Translations under genes and position numbers: made by a program | DNA from: an uncultured bacterium | GTDB lineage: Bacteria > Bacteroidota > Bacteroidia > Bacteroidales > Bacteroidaceae | Assembly: GCA_905216025.1 (NCBI GenBank) | Contig: CAJMSE010000002.1 | Coordinates: 1 to 64,000 of the forward strand | Reading direction: 5' to 3' | Length of the DNA: 64,000 nucleotides | Notes under the pieces: generated by a model | What the model saw: only the letters and a program-made list of their open reading frames with translations | Told to the model about the DNA's origin: nothing | Database searches by the model: none | Part shown: piece by piece, positions 24,889 through 33,541 of the stretch | Numbering within the stretch: position 1 is the stretch's first letter | How the letters are laid out: the number at the start of each line of letters is the position of its first letter

Positions 24889-27789
24889 TCATTTGACGAG
24901 GAAATCGAGTATTCCCCGCATTATGGAAGTGCGCTTCTTGCCGTCTTTTATGCATTCGAACGGAATGCCGAGGGCGAACGAGCGGTAGTCGCTGCCGTGG
25001 TAGGCGACGGCCGCATTGGTGCCGTCGGAATATTTCAGGGCTGTGTAGGCCGGTTCCAAGGGCAGGAAATGGTCGCGCGACGTGGCGGCATAGTGCTCCT
25101 CGTTGATGGTGTTGTAGAAGTCCATGGTCGTGTTCATGCCGTATAGCGACACTCCGCTTCCCGTGCCGCTGCCGGCATACTGGCATTTCAGCACCGAGGC
25201 AAGGAACGTCTGCTCCTCGGGCTCGGGCATGTCGCAGCCGATGTATGCGCCGCTGACGAGCACCGACCCGCCGCGCCGGATGTACTCTTTCATCTGGCTG
25301 CGCATTAGCAGGGAGAAACTCTTGTAGTGCTTGAGGCTGCGTCCGTCGTTGCGTTCCAGACCGAGGATGAAGTCTGTCACCCTGTATCTGCTGATGTCGG
25401 CACCTTCCGTTTCCCACGCCTCGCTCGAGCAGCTGGCTATACTGTAGCGTCCCGCGGCCATGATGGCCTCGGCGTGAGTGCGCACGTGGGTGCGGTCGTT
25501 GCCGGCGATGAACATGCCTGTGAAGTTGTCGTCAGACCATCCGAGGCCGCTCTCGTCTTCTATTCCCATCCTTGTACGGTCGTAGCAGAGCTGCTCGCCG
25601 ACCCATCCTGCCGTCGGTCCCTCTGTCACTCCGGGGTCTTCGCGGAAATCGAAGCCCTGCTCATATTCGTTGTTCCGTATTGCCGGAGACGACAGACGGT
25701 GGAATCCGTCGACTATCATCACGGTCTCTTCAGCTGCCGGATTGTACAGGGCGCACAGCGTCCCGGTGGGGAAACTGATGCCGCCGCGGTTCACAGCAGC
25801 CACCTTGAAACTGTAGAGCACGCCCGGTTCGAGCCTCATCCTGTACCGGTTTGAAGCCCTTACGTAGGTGCCGTTGTCGAAATCGGAATGCCCTGCGCTT
25901 GTATAGATGATGTATCCGGTGGGCTGTGCGGTCGGTTCCTGCGGGTCTTTCACCTCGTTCCATCTAAGCTCCACCTCGTCCTTGGCTGTAAACTCGATGC
26001 TGAAATTGTCCGGAGTGAGCGGCGACACGATGCAGGGGCGGCCGTGCATGCCGGACAGATAGCGAAGTATCGTCTTGTATATAGAGCGTGCGAGCGTGAA
26101 GCGGAAGTTCGGGTCCTGGCCGTAGCGCATGTCGGGGAAGTTTTGGTGAGACATTGTCTCGATGATGGCGCTCGGCACTTCGGGTATTCTTGTCTCGGAG
26201 TAGTTGCGGTCATAGAGGTCGCGGCGGTTCCACCGGCCATACTGCGATGTGATGTCGCGGGTCATGTTCGTCAGCAGTGAGCTTGCGAAGTCGCGTGAGG
26301 CACTGCGTGACAGGCCTGAGCCCAGCTTGCCGTTGCCGGCGTTTGTGGTGCAGATGGCAAGCGAACCGACAAGTCCTGCACCGTCGTTGGAAAAGCCGGC
26401 ATCGCTGTGCACGGCCAGCGAGAGCTCTATCGGCACCTTGCATCCATCCTTGGAAGGCATGTAGCGCGACCCGCCGCCGAGGCGGTTGGTCATGAGCGAG
26501 CGCGTGTTGATATCGTCTTTATAGTCGTCCGTACCGTTTTTAGAGCTGTATACGGAGTACGGCATGCCTGCCCATTGTGCGTAGTAGCGTGCCCCTTCGA
26601 GGCATCGCGGCAGTCCGCTGACGGTGCCTCCGCGCTCGATGTTGCCCATTCCGCCGCCGAACCTCACTGCATCGGCCGTCACCACACCCTTGCGCCGGCT
26701 CTGGTTGGTCAGCGTCACGCGGTTGAACTCGCTGCTACCCTTGTCGAAGTCGAACGTGCCGAGGTATACCCACGTGCCGCCGCCCATCTGCTGGTTCACG
26801 CGGAAGGTGGTCTTCTCTCCCTTGTGCCATACCGTGTAGCATGCGTCGTCGATGCTTTCGGGCAGCGTCTGATAGCTCACGTATACGGCATAGCGCCCTT
26901 CCGCCGGAATATCCGGCTGGTAGGAGATCATCGAGAAGTTGTTTTTCTTGCCCGTTGTCCTTGCCATCCTTGCCGTTCCGGCCGTAAAGGGATTCTCTCC
27001 GTCGACATAGTTTCCGGGGTGAAAGGCAAACCCTCCCGTCCCCGTGCTTTGCCAGCTGTGTCCCGAGTTCACCTCGATATACTCCGTGCCGCGGCGGCTG
27101 TTGTCGTTGTCCACTATCACCTCATGCTTCTGCCAGTCTCTCTCGCGGGGCGTAAAGACGTTCGCTCCGGCGTTCTCGAGCATCGGGATGAGATACGGCA
27201 CCACTATCGTCTGGGTGTAAAGGTCCTCTGTCGTGCAGAAGAGCTTTGGCCGCTGCCACTTCCATGTGCCTTTGTTGCAGTCGTAATAGCGGCCGTGGCT
27301 TGCCCAAAGGGATATGTGCCTGTCGTTCAGTCCGTGCGTTATTTTCACTGGAAGCGACATGTTGCTCACCCACGGATTGCCCTTGCTGCCGGCCTTCTCC
27401 CACGCTGCGGCGTCCTGCCGGTCGCCGCCCTGCATGTCCGTGACAAGGGTCTCTATGGGCATCCCGTTGACAACAACCTTTATAGTGTAACGGTTGTACG
27501 GCTTCGGGAGCTGCTTTCTTATGTCCTTGTATATCTTCTCCGTGAGCTTTCCTGTAAATTCCTGTGCGGCAAAGGTGGCGTCTGCGGTCACCGTCAGGGT
27601 GCGCCTGGCGTTGTCGACCTTATATCCGAGCATCTTCGGAGCCTGCGGCAGGGAGGCGTCCTTCGGCTTGTATCTCTCGAAAAAGCGTTCCAGCTTCGCC
27701 GCCATCTTGGCCTCCTTGGCGGGTGTCTGTGCCATGGCGGTGACAGCGGGGATTACCGATAATAATATGTATACGAAGAAAGCTCTCAT
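24889..27789 (-). CDS. Secreted amidase-like protein with inserted golvesin-like domain ('xanthan lyase' type)
   Basis: A 966-aa protein with a signal peptide (ends TAMA, ~20). Proteins of this kind are often labelled xanthan lyase. The pattern is instead that of a zinc N-acetylmuramoyl-L-alanine amidase (Amidase_3): His165 in ASHGR, Glu188 in TTEDLYT followed by LENAGANVFTPRERD, His461 in LAVHSDAG, and a catalytic-type Glu544 in AIIETMSHQNFPDMRY. Between the second and third ligand, residues ~240-380 are a golvesin C-terminal-like beta domain (YVSYQTLPESIDDACY, TTFRVNQQMGGGTWVYLG). A fibronectin-III-like segment (~590-690) and a C-terminal GATase-like part (~720-960, SVLVSGAYIGCDM) follow. 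A cell-wall substrate is inferred. It starts 3 nt after the acyltransferase stop. Confidence 0.75.
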   Translation of the reverse strand: MRAFFVYILLSVIPAVTAMAQTPAKEAKMAAKLERFFERYKPKDASLPQAPKMLGYKVDNARRTLTVTADATFAAQEFTGKLTEKIYKDIRKQLPKPYNRYTIKVVVNGMPIETLVTDMQGGDRQDAAAWEKAGSKGNPWVSNMSLPVKITHGLNDRHISLWASHGRYYDCNKGTWKWQRPKLFCTTEDLYTQTIVVPYLIPMLENAGANVFTPRERDWQKHEVIVDNDNSRRGTEYIEVNSGHSWQSTGTGGFAFHPGNYVDGENPFTAGTARMARTTGKKNNFSMISYQPDIPAEGRYAVYVSYQTLPESIDDACYTVWHKGEKTTFRVNQQMGGGTWVYLGTFDFDKGSSEFNRVTLTNQSRRKGVVTADAVRFGGGMGNIERGGTVSGLPRCLEGARYYAQWAGMPYSVYSSKNGTDDYKDDINTRSLMTNRLGGGSRYMPSKDGCKVPIELSLAVHSDAGFSNDGAGLVGSLAICTTNAGNGKLGSGLSRSASRDFASSLLTNMTRDITSQYGRWNRRDLYDRNYSETRIPEVPSAIIETMSHQNFPDMRYGQDPNFRFTLARSIYKTILRYLSGMHGRPCIVSPLTPDNFSIEFTAKDEVELRWNEVKDPQEPTAQPTGYIIYTSAGHSDFDNGTYVRASNRYRMRLEPGVLYSFKVAAVNRGGISFPTGTLCALYNPAAEETVMIVDGFHRLSSPAIRNNEYEQGFDFREDPGVTEGPTAGWVGEQLCYDRTRMGIEDESGLGWSDDNFTGMFIAGNDRTHVRTHAEAIMAAGRYSIASCSSEAWETEGADISRYRVTDFILGLERNDGRSLKHYKSFSLLMRSQMKEYIRRGGSVLVSGAYIGCDMPEPEEQTFLASVLKCQYAGSGTGSGVSLYGMNTTMDFYNTINEEHYAATSRDHFLPLEPAYTALKYSDGTNAAVAYHGSDYRSFALGIPFECIKDGKKRTSIMRGILDFLVK

Positions 27790-27792
27790 CGT

Positions 27793-28347
27793 TTAAATCT
27801 CACCGACAGTGAATTTCTCCGGTATCTTACCCTTGAAATCCTTGAAATAAAGCTTTATCTCTCTCATCTGGGCATCCACGTCGCCGTCCGGCACGATGGT
27901 CCTGGTGCACCGGATGACCTTCTTCTCGTAGTCCACGCCGTAGAGGAGGATGGGTATCCCAGCCTTCAGGGCAATGAAATAGAAGCCCTTTTTCCAGTCA
28001 GGATTGAGGGAACGGGTGCCTTCCGGCGTGATGCAGAGGTGGAAACGGGCCGCTTTCCGGGCCGTCTCTGCCAGGTTGTCGGTCATGCTCGTGTGCCTGG
28101 TGCGCCACACGGGGATGCCCCCCAGCTTCCTGAAGAGCGGGCCGAGCGGCCAAAAAAACCACTCCTTCTTCATCAGGAAGTTACTCTTGATACTTTCCGC
28201 ACCGGCATATAGCTGGCCGATGAGGAAATCCCAGTTGCTTGTGTGCGGTGCAAGACAGATGATGTACTTATCGGGATGGGGCTCCGTCACGTCGGCCGTC
28301 CATCCCATTTGTCTGTATAACAGCCATTGGCAGAAAGATCTCCACAT
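27793..28347 (-). CDS. PlsC-type acyltransferase
   Basis: A 184-aa protein with the glycerophosphate acyltransferase motifs: HTSNWD (His-x4-Asp catalytic motif, residues ~35-40), FFWPLGPLFRKLGGIPVWR, and PEGTRS. It is expected to transfer an acyl chain to a lysophospholipid or related acceptor at the inner membrane. It is shorter than PlsC (~240 aa) and lacks an obvious N-terminal helix, as in a Bacteroidetes subgroup. It is the second gene of the operon from 28645. Confidence 0.85.
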   Translation of the reverse strand: MWRSFCQWLLYRQMGWTADVTEPHPDKYIICLAPHTSNWDFLIGQLYAGAESIKSNFLMKKEWFFWPLGPLFRKLGGIPVWRTRHTSMTDNLAETARKAARFHLCITPEGTRSLNPDWKKGFYFIALKAGIPILLYGVDYEKKVIRCTRTIVPDGDVDAQMREIKLYFKDFKGKIPEKFTVGEI

Positions 28348-28372
28348 ATTATGAATTGTATGTTATCCTTTT

Positions 28373-28645
28373 TCAGTTGAGGTTGTTGATTTGGTCTATA
28401 ATCTCCACTGCTCCCGCGTGGAATTTTGTTATGAGGTCCTTGAAATACTGTTTGGGCGTCATTCCGGGCTCGGGGTGTGACACCCTGCAGATAAAGTCGC
28501 TTTCCATCTTGACGATAGATCGTAGCAGTGCCTCAACGTTCTCTTCGTTGGCTTTGGTACTGTAGAGCGATGCAGCGACGCACTCAGCGAATAAGTCTGC
28601 GCAGTTCATATTGATGTACTGCTTGATTTGCCTTTTGTTTGCCAT
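28373..28645 (-). CDS. Small helical protein of unknown function
   Basis: A 90-aa soluble protein (MANKRQIKQYINMNCADLF at the start), predicted to be mainly helical with two Cys. No family recognised. It is the first gene of a minus-strand operon with a consensus promoter 41 nt upstream, and 25 nt separate it from the acyltransferase gene. Confidence 0.6.
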   Translation of the reverse strand: MANKRQIKQYINMNCADLFAECVAASLYSTKANEENVEALLRSIVKMESDFICRVSHPEPGMTPKQYFKDLITKFHAGAVEIIDQINNLN

Positions 28646-28685
28646 GATTGTTGTCTCCTGTTACATTAATAATACTATTGTTTGT

Positions 28686-28715
28686 CAAAGATAAGGAAAA
28701 TAATCGGAATATCAA
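28686..28715 (-). promoter_or_regulatory. Consensus promoter of the 28645-21813 operon
   Basis: On the minus strand: TTG (28713-28715), 19-nt spacer, TATCTTTG (28686-28693). Confidence 0.65.
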
Positions 28716-28787
28716 TGATTTGCTTATGAAATTTAATTAAATATCCGATTTTATCTTCATTCATGCTCCATTTTGCGGAGAAATGCG

Positions 28788-28795
28788 TATTTTTG
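28788..28795 (+). promoter_or_regulatory. Putative -7 box of the PPi-phosphofructokinase gene
   Basis: TATTTTTG lies 54 nt upstream of the ATG at 28849. The nearest TTTG (28772-28775) is only 12 nt away, so the -33 element is not convincing. Confidence 0.5.
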
Positions 28796-28848
28796 CATAT
28801 CAATTATGTAGCAGATAGTTCATTATTCAATAACAAATAAGTTAATTT

Positions 28849-30492
28849 ATGGAAAAGAGTGCTTTGCAAATAGTAAGGGCCGGCTATCAGCCGAAGCTGC
28901 CGAAGGCCCTTCAAGGCGCAGTAAAGGTAAAGGAAGGAAGTGCAACACAGAGTGTTGACAATCAGGAAGAAATCAAGAATCTGTTTCCCAACACCTACGG
29001 AATGCCGGTCGTTGAGTTCGTACCGAGCGATGAGGCGAATACAGGGAAAGTCAATGTCGGCGTCATTCTGAGCGGCGGTCAGGCTCCCGGCGGACACAAT
29101 GTAATCACCGGTCTGTTCGACCAGCTGAAGAAACTGAACCCCGAGAACCGCCTCTACGGTTTCATCCTCGGTCCCGGCGGACTGGTAGACCACAACTATA
29201 TGGAGCTTACGGCCGACATCATCGACGAGTACCGCAACACCGGCGGTTTCGACATGATAGGGTCGGGACGCACCAAACTCGAGAAGGAAGAGCAGTTTGA
29301 GAAGGGTCTCGAGATTATCCGCGAGCTCGGAATAAACGCCATCGTCATCATCGGCGGCGACGACTCGAACACCAACGCATGCGTACTGGCAGAATATTAT
29401 GCAGCAAAGAACTACGGCGTGCAGGTCATCGGATGCCCCAAGACCATCGACGGCGACCTGAAAAACACACAGATCGAGACCAGCTTCGGCTTCGATACAG
29501 CCACAAAGACATACTCGGAACTGATAGGAAACATCGAGCGCGACTGCAACTCGGCCCGCAAATACTGGCACTTCATCAAGGTCATGGGCCGTTCGGCAAG
29601 CCATATCGCCCTCGAGTGCGCCCTTCAGTGCCAGCCCAACGTGTGCCTCATCTCTGAGGAGGTGGAGCAGAAGGACATGACACTCAACCAGATTGTGGAG
29701 AACCTCTGCGAGGTCATCGCCGGACGTGCGGCAAAGGGCAACAACTTCGGTACGGTCATAGTACCCGAGGGACTCATCGAGTTCATACCCGCGATAGGCC
29801 GTCTCATACAGGAGCTCAACGACCTGCTGGCCGCTCACGGCGCTGACTACAAGGACCTCGACAAGGACGCACAGCGCGAATACATCATCGCCCACCTCTC
29901 TGCCGAGAACGCCGCGACGTTCGAGACGCTGCCCGAGGGCGTCGCCCGCCAGCTCTCTCTCGACCGCGACCCGCACGGAAACGTACAGGTTTCGCTCATC
30001 GAGACGGAGAAACTGCTCTCTGACATGTGCGAGGCCAAGCTCGCCCTGTGGAAGAAGGAAGGCCGCTTCGACGGCTCGTTCGCTGCCCAGCACCACTTCT
30101 TCGGTTACGAAGGACGCTGCGCAACGCCGTCGAACTTCGATGCCGACTACTGCTATGCCCTCGGTGCAAGTGCCGTACAGCTCATCGCCAACGGCAAGAC
30201 CGGCTACATGGCCATCGTGAAGAACACCACGGCGCCTGCCGACGAGTGGATTGCTGGCGGCGTGCCAATCACGATGATGATGAACATGGAGCGCCGCAAC
30301 GGCGAGATGAAGCCCGTGATACGCAAGGCGCTCGTCGAGCTCGACGGTGCTCCGTTCAAGGCTTTTGCCGCCATGCGCGACGAGTGGGCCAAGAACACGT
30401 GCTACGTTTACCCGGGTCCGATTCAGTATTGGGGACCGTCTGAGGTGTGCGACAAGCCCACAATGACGCTTGCTCTCGAGCAGAACAGATAA
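28849..30492 (+). CDS. pfp: Diphosphate-fructose-6-phosphate 1-phosphotransferase
   Basis: A 547-aa cytosolic glycolytic enzyme of the long PPi-dependent phosphofructokinase group, reversibly making fructose 1,6-bisphosphate with pyrophosphate. Key segments: VGVILSGGQAPGGHN (phosphate-binding loop), VIIGGDDSNTNA (the GGDDS signature where the Asp blocks ATP use), GCPKTIDGDL with the catalytic Asp, and KVMGRSASHIALECAL. Length matches the group. It is monocistronic, with a terminator at 30506-30565. Confidence 0.95.
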   Translation: MEKSALQIVRAGYQPKLPKALQGAVKVKEGSATQSVDNQEEIKNLFPNTYGMPVVEFVPSDEANTGKVNVGVILSGGQAPGGHNVITGLFDQLKKLNPENRLYGFILGPGGLVDHNYMELTADIIDEYRNTGGFDMIGSGRTKLEKEEQFEKGLEIIRELGINAIVIIGGDDSNTNACVLAEYYAAKNYGVQVIGCPKTIDGDLKNTQIETSFGFDTATKTYSELIGNIERDCNSARKYWHFIKVMGRSASHIALECALQCQPNVCLISEEVEQKDMTLNQIVENLCEVIAGRAAKGNNFGTVIVPEGLIEFIPAIGRLIQELNDLLAAHGADYKDLDKDAQREYIIAHLSAENAATFETLPEGVARQLSLDRDPHGNVQVSLIETEKLLSDMCEAKLALWKKEGRFDGSFAAQHHFFGYEGRCATPSNFDADYCYALGASAVQLIANGKTGYMAIVKNTTAPADEWIAGGVPITMMMNMERRNGEMKPVIRKALVELDGAPFKAFAAMRDEWAKNTCYVYPGPIQYWGPSEVCDKPTMTLALEQNR

Positions 30493-30505
30493 CAGGATAT
30501 CACTT

Positions 30506-30565
30506 GCCGTGGATTGACAGGTGCGGAGCATGATGCTCACGGCCTGCCGGTCCATGGCTTTTTTT
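30506..30565 (+). terminator. Terminator of pfp
   Basis: GCCGTGG (30506-30512) pairs with CCATGGC (30552-30558), with further pairing inside (CAGG with CCTG), and a run of seven T follows. Confidence 0.75.
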
Positions 30566-30574
30566 ATTGTATAT

Positions 30575-31453
30575 ATGCCTAATACGACAAACCGCAGGAA
30601 GACAAGGAAGCCGGCAAGGAAAGTCTACAGCAGTCCGGTGCGGCGCAAGAAGCCGGGCCTGACCACGAGGCTGCTGCAGAAGATGCCCGGGTGGGCATGG
30701 TGGCTTGGCGGCGGTCTGGTGGTCCTGGGATATGTATGGGCATTCTATTACTTCTTCGTGGGGCCTTTCGGCTTCCGCTGGAGGGCGCTCTATGGCGATG
30801 TCTCGTATCCCGACGGATATGAGATACACGGTATCGACATCAGCCACTACCAGGGAAAGATAGACTGGAGCGACCTCCGCAACAACGGGATGATAGAGAA
30901 GTGCCCCGTGCGCTTTGTCATGATAAAGGCCACGGAGGGGGCAAGCCGCGTCGACAGCCGCTTCCGCGACAACTTCTATCAGGCCCGCGAGTATGGATTC
31001 ATCCGCGGGGCATACCATTTCTACAGCACAAAGTCTACCGGACGGGCACAGGCCGAGCACTTCATCCGCAACGTGAAGCTGGAGGAGGGAGACCTGCCGC
31101 CAGTGCTCGACGTGGAGCACAAGCCGAAGAACCAGACGCCGGAAGAGTTCAGGGAGAGCGTGCTCACGTGGCTGAACATTGCCGAGAAGCACTACGGGGT
31201 GAAGCCGATAATCTATACTTACTATAAGTTCAAGATGGCATATCTCAGCGATTCCATCTTCGACCGCTATCCCTACTGGATTGCCCACTACTATGTGGAC
31301 AGCGTGGAGTATAAGGGCAAGTGGAAGTTCTGGCAGCATACAGACTGCGGACGGCTGCCGGGAATAAAGGGATATGTTGACTTCAACATATACAACGGCA
31401 GCTATTACGACCTCCGCCGGCTGACAATCGGCAACAGGGAAGAAGACGAATGA
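30575..31453 (+). CDS. Membrane-anchored GH25 lysozyme
   Basis: A 292-aa protein from the ATG at 30575 (MPNTTNRRKTRKPARK). A very basic N-terminus precedes one membrane helix (WAWWLGGGLVVLGYVWAF, ~residues 40-62), leaving the GH25 catalytic domain outside the cytosol. The domain has the conserved GIDISHYQGKIDW, MIKATEG, GAYHFY and PVLDVEH, providing the Asp/Glu catalytic residues for peptidoglycan cleavage. Upstream in-frame ATGs fall in the pfp terminator and were not used. No promoter of its own was identified. Confidence 0.9.
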   Translation: MPNTTNRRKTRKPARKVYSSPVRRKKPGLTTRLLQKMPGWAWWLGGGLVVLGYVWAFYYFFVGPFGFRWRALYGDVSYPDGYEIHGIDISHYQGKIDWSDLRNNGMIEKCPVRFVMIKATEGASRVDSRFRDNFYQAREYGFIRGAYHFYSTKSTGRAQAEHFIRNVKLEEGDLPPVLDVEHKPKNQTPEEFRESVLTWLNIAEKHYGVKPIIYTYYKFKMAYLSDSIFDRYPYWIAHYYVDSVEYKGKWKFWQHTDCGRLPGIKGYVDFNIYNGSYYDLRRLTIGNREEDE

Positions 31454-31491
31454 CATCGGCGGAATAGCCTTCCGCTGCGTCACGGGCAACG

Positions 31492-31597
31492 CGTCACATT
31501 GTTACGTGCCGCCCGTCACACTGTTACCTGCCACGCGTCGCATCGTTACGCGCCACGCGTTACACTGTTACCTGCCACACGTAACACCGTCACCTGA
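31492..31597. repeat. 22-bp tandem repeat, about 4.8 copies
   Basis: Units start at 31492, 31514, 31536, 31558 and 31580 (the last partial). They share the core CGTCACACTGTTACCTGCCACG with 2-5 substitutions each. The array lies between two convergent genes and its last unit enters the final codons of prmA. There are no spacers, so it is not a CRISPR array. Confidence 0.85.
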
Positions 31598-32450
31598 ACG
31601 TCAGACACGCCCAATCGCCGTCAGACCGTTCGCCGCAGGGCTTCATTCCGAGGCTTGCAGCCTTCTCCGTCAGGATGCCGGCGTCTTCCTTATAGAATCC
31701 GCTGAGTATCAATACGCCTCCTTCTTTCATGGCCTCACGGAAGCGGGGCATGTCGTTCAGCAGTATGTTGCGGTTGATATTGGCCAGCACGATGTCGAAT
31801 TTCCTGCCGAGACCGTCAATCACCGAGGCATCTCCCTGCAGCGCTTCATAGCGGCTGTCGACGCTGTTTATCACGGCGTTGTGCTGCGAGTTGTCCGCGC
31901 TCCATTCGTCTATGTCGTAGCCGGTGGCGCCGGCAGCACCGCCTTTCAGTGCCGCTATGCCGAGGATGCCCGTGCCGCAGCCGCAGTCGAGCACGGTCTT
32001 TCCCGTCAGATCCATGCCGAGCAGCGATGCCACCATCATGCGGGTGGTTTCGTGCGTGCCCGTGCCGAAAGCGAGGCGGGCGTCAATCTCGACAGAGATG
32101 TCAAACTGCCCGTCGGGCAGGTGGCGGCCGTCGTGTATGGCGCACTTGCCGTCTACGACGATGGGAGCGAATCCTTCGTTTTCCCACTGCTCGTTCCAGT
32201 CCTTGTATTCCGCATCCCTTACATTATATATAATGTCTACACCGTCGATGGCGATGTCTCCGATGGCGGCCTTCAGGCTGTCTTCGCAGAACATTCCGGT
32301 CTGCACATATCCGGTGATGCCTGTCTCCGTCTCCTCGAAAGTCTCGAACCCGGCCTCGCCGGCGCCTGCCGCGATGAGGTCTCTCACATCCTGTACTACG
32401 GCCTCTGGGAGGCTCGTCCTTATCTCAAAATCAACTTCGTAGTATTTCAT
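31590..32450 (-). CDS. prmA: Ribosomal protein L11 methyltransferase
   Basis: A 286-aa SAM-dependent methyltransferase expected to trimethylate ribosomal protein L11. The start at 32450 (MKYYEVDFEIRTS) gives the family N-terminus. An N-terminal alpha/beta substrate-recognition domain is followed by LAFGTGTHETTRMM, the SAM motif LDCGCGTGILGIAAL, and IVLANINRNILL with the NPPF-equivalent motif. The C-terminal codons overlap the 22-bp tandem repeat, so the last few residues may vary between strains. Confidence 0.92.
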   Translation of the reverse strand: MKYYEVDFEIRTSLPEAVVQDVRDLIAAGAGEAGFETFEETETGITGYVQTGMFCEDSLKAAIGDIAIDGVDIIYNVRDAEYKDWNEQWENEGFAPIVVDGKCAIHDGRHLPDGQFDISVEIDARLAFGTGTHETTRMMVASLLGMDLTGKTVLDCGCGTGILGIAALKGGAAGATGYDIDEWSADNSQHNAVINSVDSRYEALQGDASVIDGLGRKFDIVLANINRNILLNDMPRFREAMKEGGVLILSGFYKEDAGILTEKAASLGMKPCGERSDGDWACLTFR

Positions 32451-32468
32451 CTTTCTGTGAATTTGTTG

Positions 32469-32476
32469 CAAAAATA
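32469..32476 (-). promoter_or_regulatory. Putative -7 box of prmA
   Basis: Minus strand TATTTTTG, 19 nt upstream of the prmA ATG. No clear -33 element. Confidence 0.45.
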
Positions 32477-32541
32477 CAAAAAATAGGGAAATTCCTATTA
32501 TTATTTAGGGCTTTTCCAGCCGTTAATATGTTTAATATGAC

Positions 32542-32549
32542 TAATTTTG
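32542..32549 (+). promoter_or_regulatory. Putative -7 box of the Trp/Tyr-rich protein gene
   Basis: TAATTTTG, 39 nt upstream of the ATG at 32588. No clear -33 element. Confidence 0.45.
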
Positions 32550-32587
32550 TATTATGAAAAAGTGAACAGTTAAAAGAGTGACAGATT

Positions 32588-33505
32588 ATGGGAAGACAGA
32601 TTCTTATAGCATTTCTTGCAACCCTGATGCCGGCGATGGCTGTGGCACAGGACGATATGTATTTTGTCCCGACAAAGGCGAACGTCGACAAGAGCAGTCA
32701 CGACTACGGGCTGCCGTCGGGCACGTACTACTCTGGAAGCGACCGCGGAATAGACGAGTACAACCGCCACGGAAGCTACGTGCAGCAGATTGACTCGGCC
32801 GGGAACGACATCATAACTTTCGATGCCGTGGCCGGAGTGTATCCGGACTCGCTCTCCGACGGGCAGGACGATTATGAGTATGCGCGCCGCATGAGCCGTT
32901 TTGACGGCTATTCATGGTATGACCCGTACTGGGCCGGCTACTGGGCCGGACGCAGCGACTGGTGGGGATGGTACGACCCGTGGTTCTATTCGGGCTGGTA
33001 CTACAGCCCGTGGCACTACGGCTGGGGCTACGACCCATGGTATTGGGGCTGGGGCGGATGGCACAGCTCATGGTGGGGATATCCCGGTTTCATAGTCAGC
33101 TCAGGTCGCCCGACAGGCACATTCAGCCATTTGCGCGGCACGGGACGCCGCCCTCTGGCCGGATATAGCGGCGGAAGGACAGGGTTCGGCAACAGGACGA
33201 CGGGCTCGGGACTCAGGCCTCTGTCTGGATATAGCGGCAGCCGTACGGGCACGACAAGCCGTCCGACGGGTAACCGCTTTGGCAACAGTTCGACGGGCAG
33301 CAAGCGCTACAATGCCTCGGAACGCTTTGGCACAAGCCGCAGCAACTCGAGCAATTCCAACGTGCGCACGAGCACGCCGCAGCGCAGCTCGAGTTCGTTC
33401 AGCAGTGGCAGCAGCTTCGGCGGCAGCCGGTCGGGCGGCAGTTTCAGCGGTGGCAGCCGTTCCAGTGGCGGACGCTCGGGCGGAGGATTCGGAGGACGCA
33501 GATAA
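32588..33505 (+). CDS. Secreted Trp/Tyr/Gly-rich protein with Ser/Gly/Arg-rich tail
   Basis: A 305-aa protein with a signal peptide (ends AMAVAQ, ~20). Function not recognised. Residues ~106-167 are extraordinarily aromatic: I count 16 Trp and about 12 Tyr in the 54 residues from Trp110. Residues 185-228 are two 22-aa repeats of the form GxRPLxGYSGxRTG. From ~230 the chain is Ser/Gly/Arg-rich and ends GGFGGRR. The composition suggests a surface or outer-membrane-associated, largely disordered protein, possibly adhesive or glycan-binding. The porin gene follows after 36 nt on the same strand. Confidence 0.75.
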   Translation: MGRQILIAFLATLMPAMAVAQDDMYFVPTKANVDKSSHDYGLPSGTYYSGSDRGIDEYNRHGSYVQQIDSAGNDIITFDAVAGVYPDSLSDGQDDYEYARRMSRFDGYSWYDPYWAGYWAGRSDWWGWYDPWFYSGWYYSPWHYGWGYDPWYWGWGGWHSSWWGYPGFIVSSGRPTGTFSHLRGTGRRPLAGYSGGRTGFGNRTTGSGLRPLSGYSGSRTGTTSRPTGNRFGNSSTGSKRYNASERFGTSRSNSSNSNVRTSTPQRSSSSFSSGSSFGGSRSGGSFSGGSRSSGGRSGGGFGGRR

Positions 33506-33541
33506 TAACCATATTTCAGTATTAATAAAAACGACAAGCGT

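Noticed and set aside
24889..27789. Xanthan lyase
   Set aside because: No polysaccharide-lyase signature is visible; the residues fit an amidase fold with an inserted beta domain.
28804..30555. Long minus-strand frame (583 codons) opposite pfp
   Set aside because: The plus strand encodes all conserved PPi-phosphofructokinase motifs; the opposite frame is a by-product of codon bias.
31492..31597. CRISPR array
   Set aside because: Units are contiguous 22-bp repeats without spacers and no cas genes are nearby.
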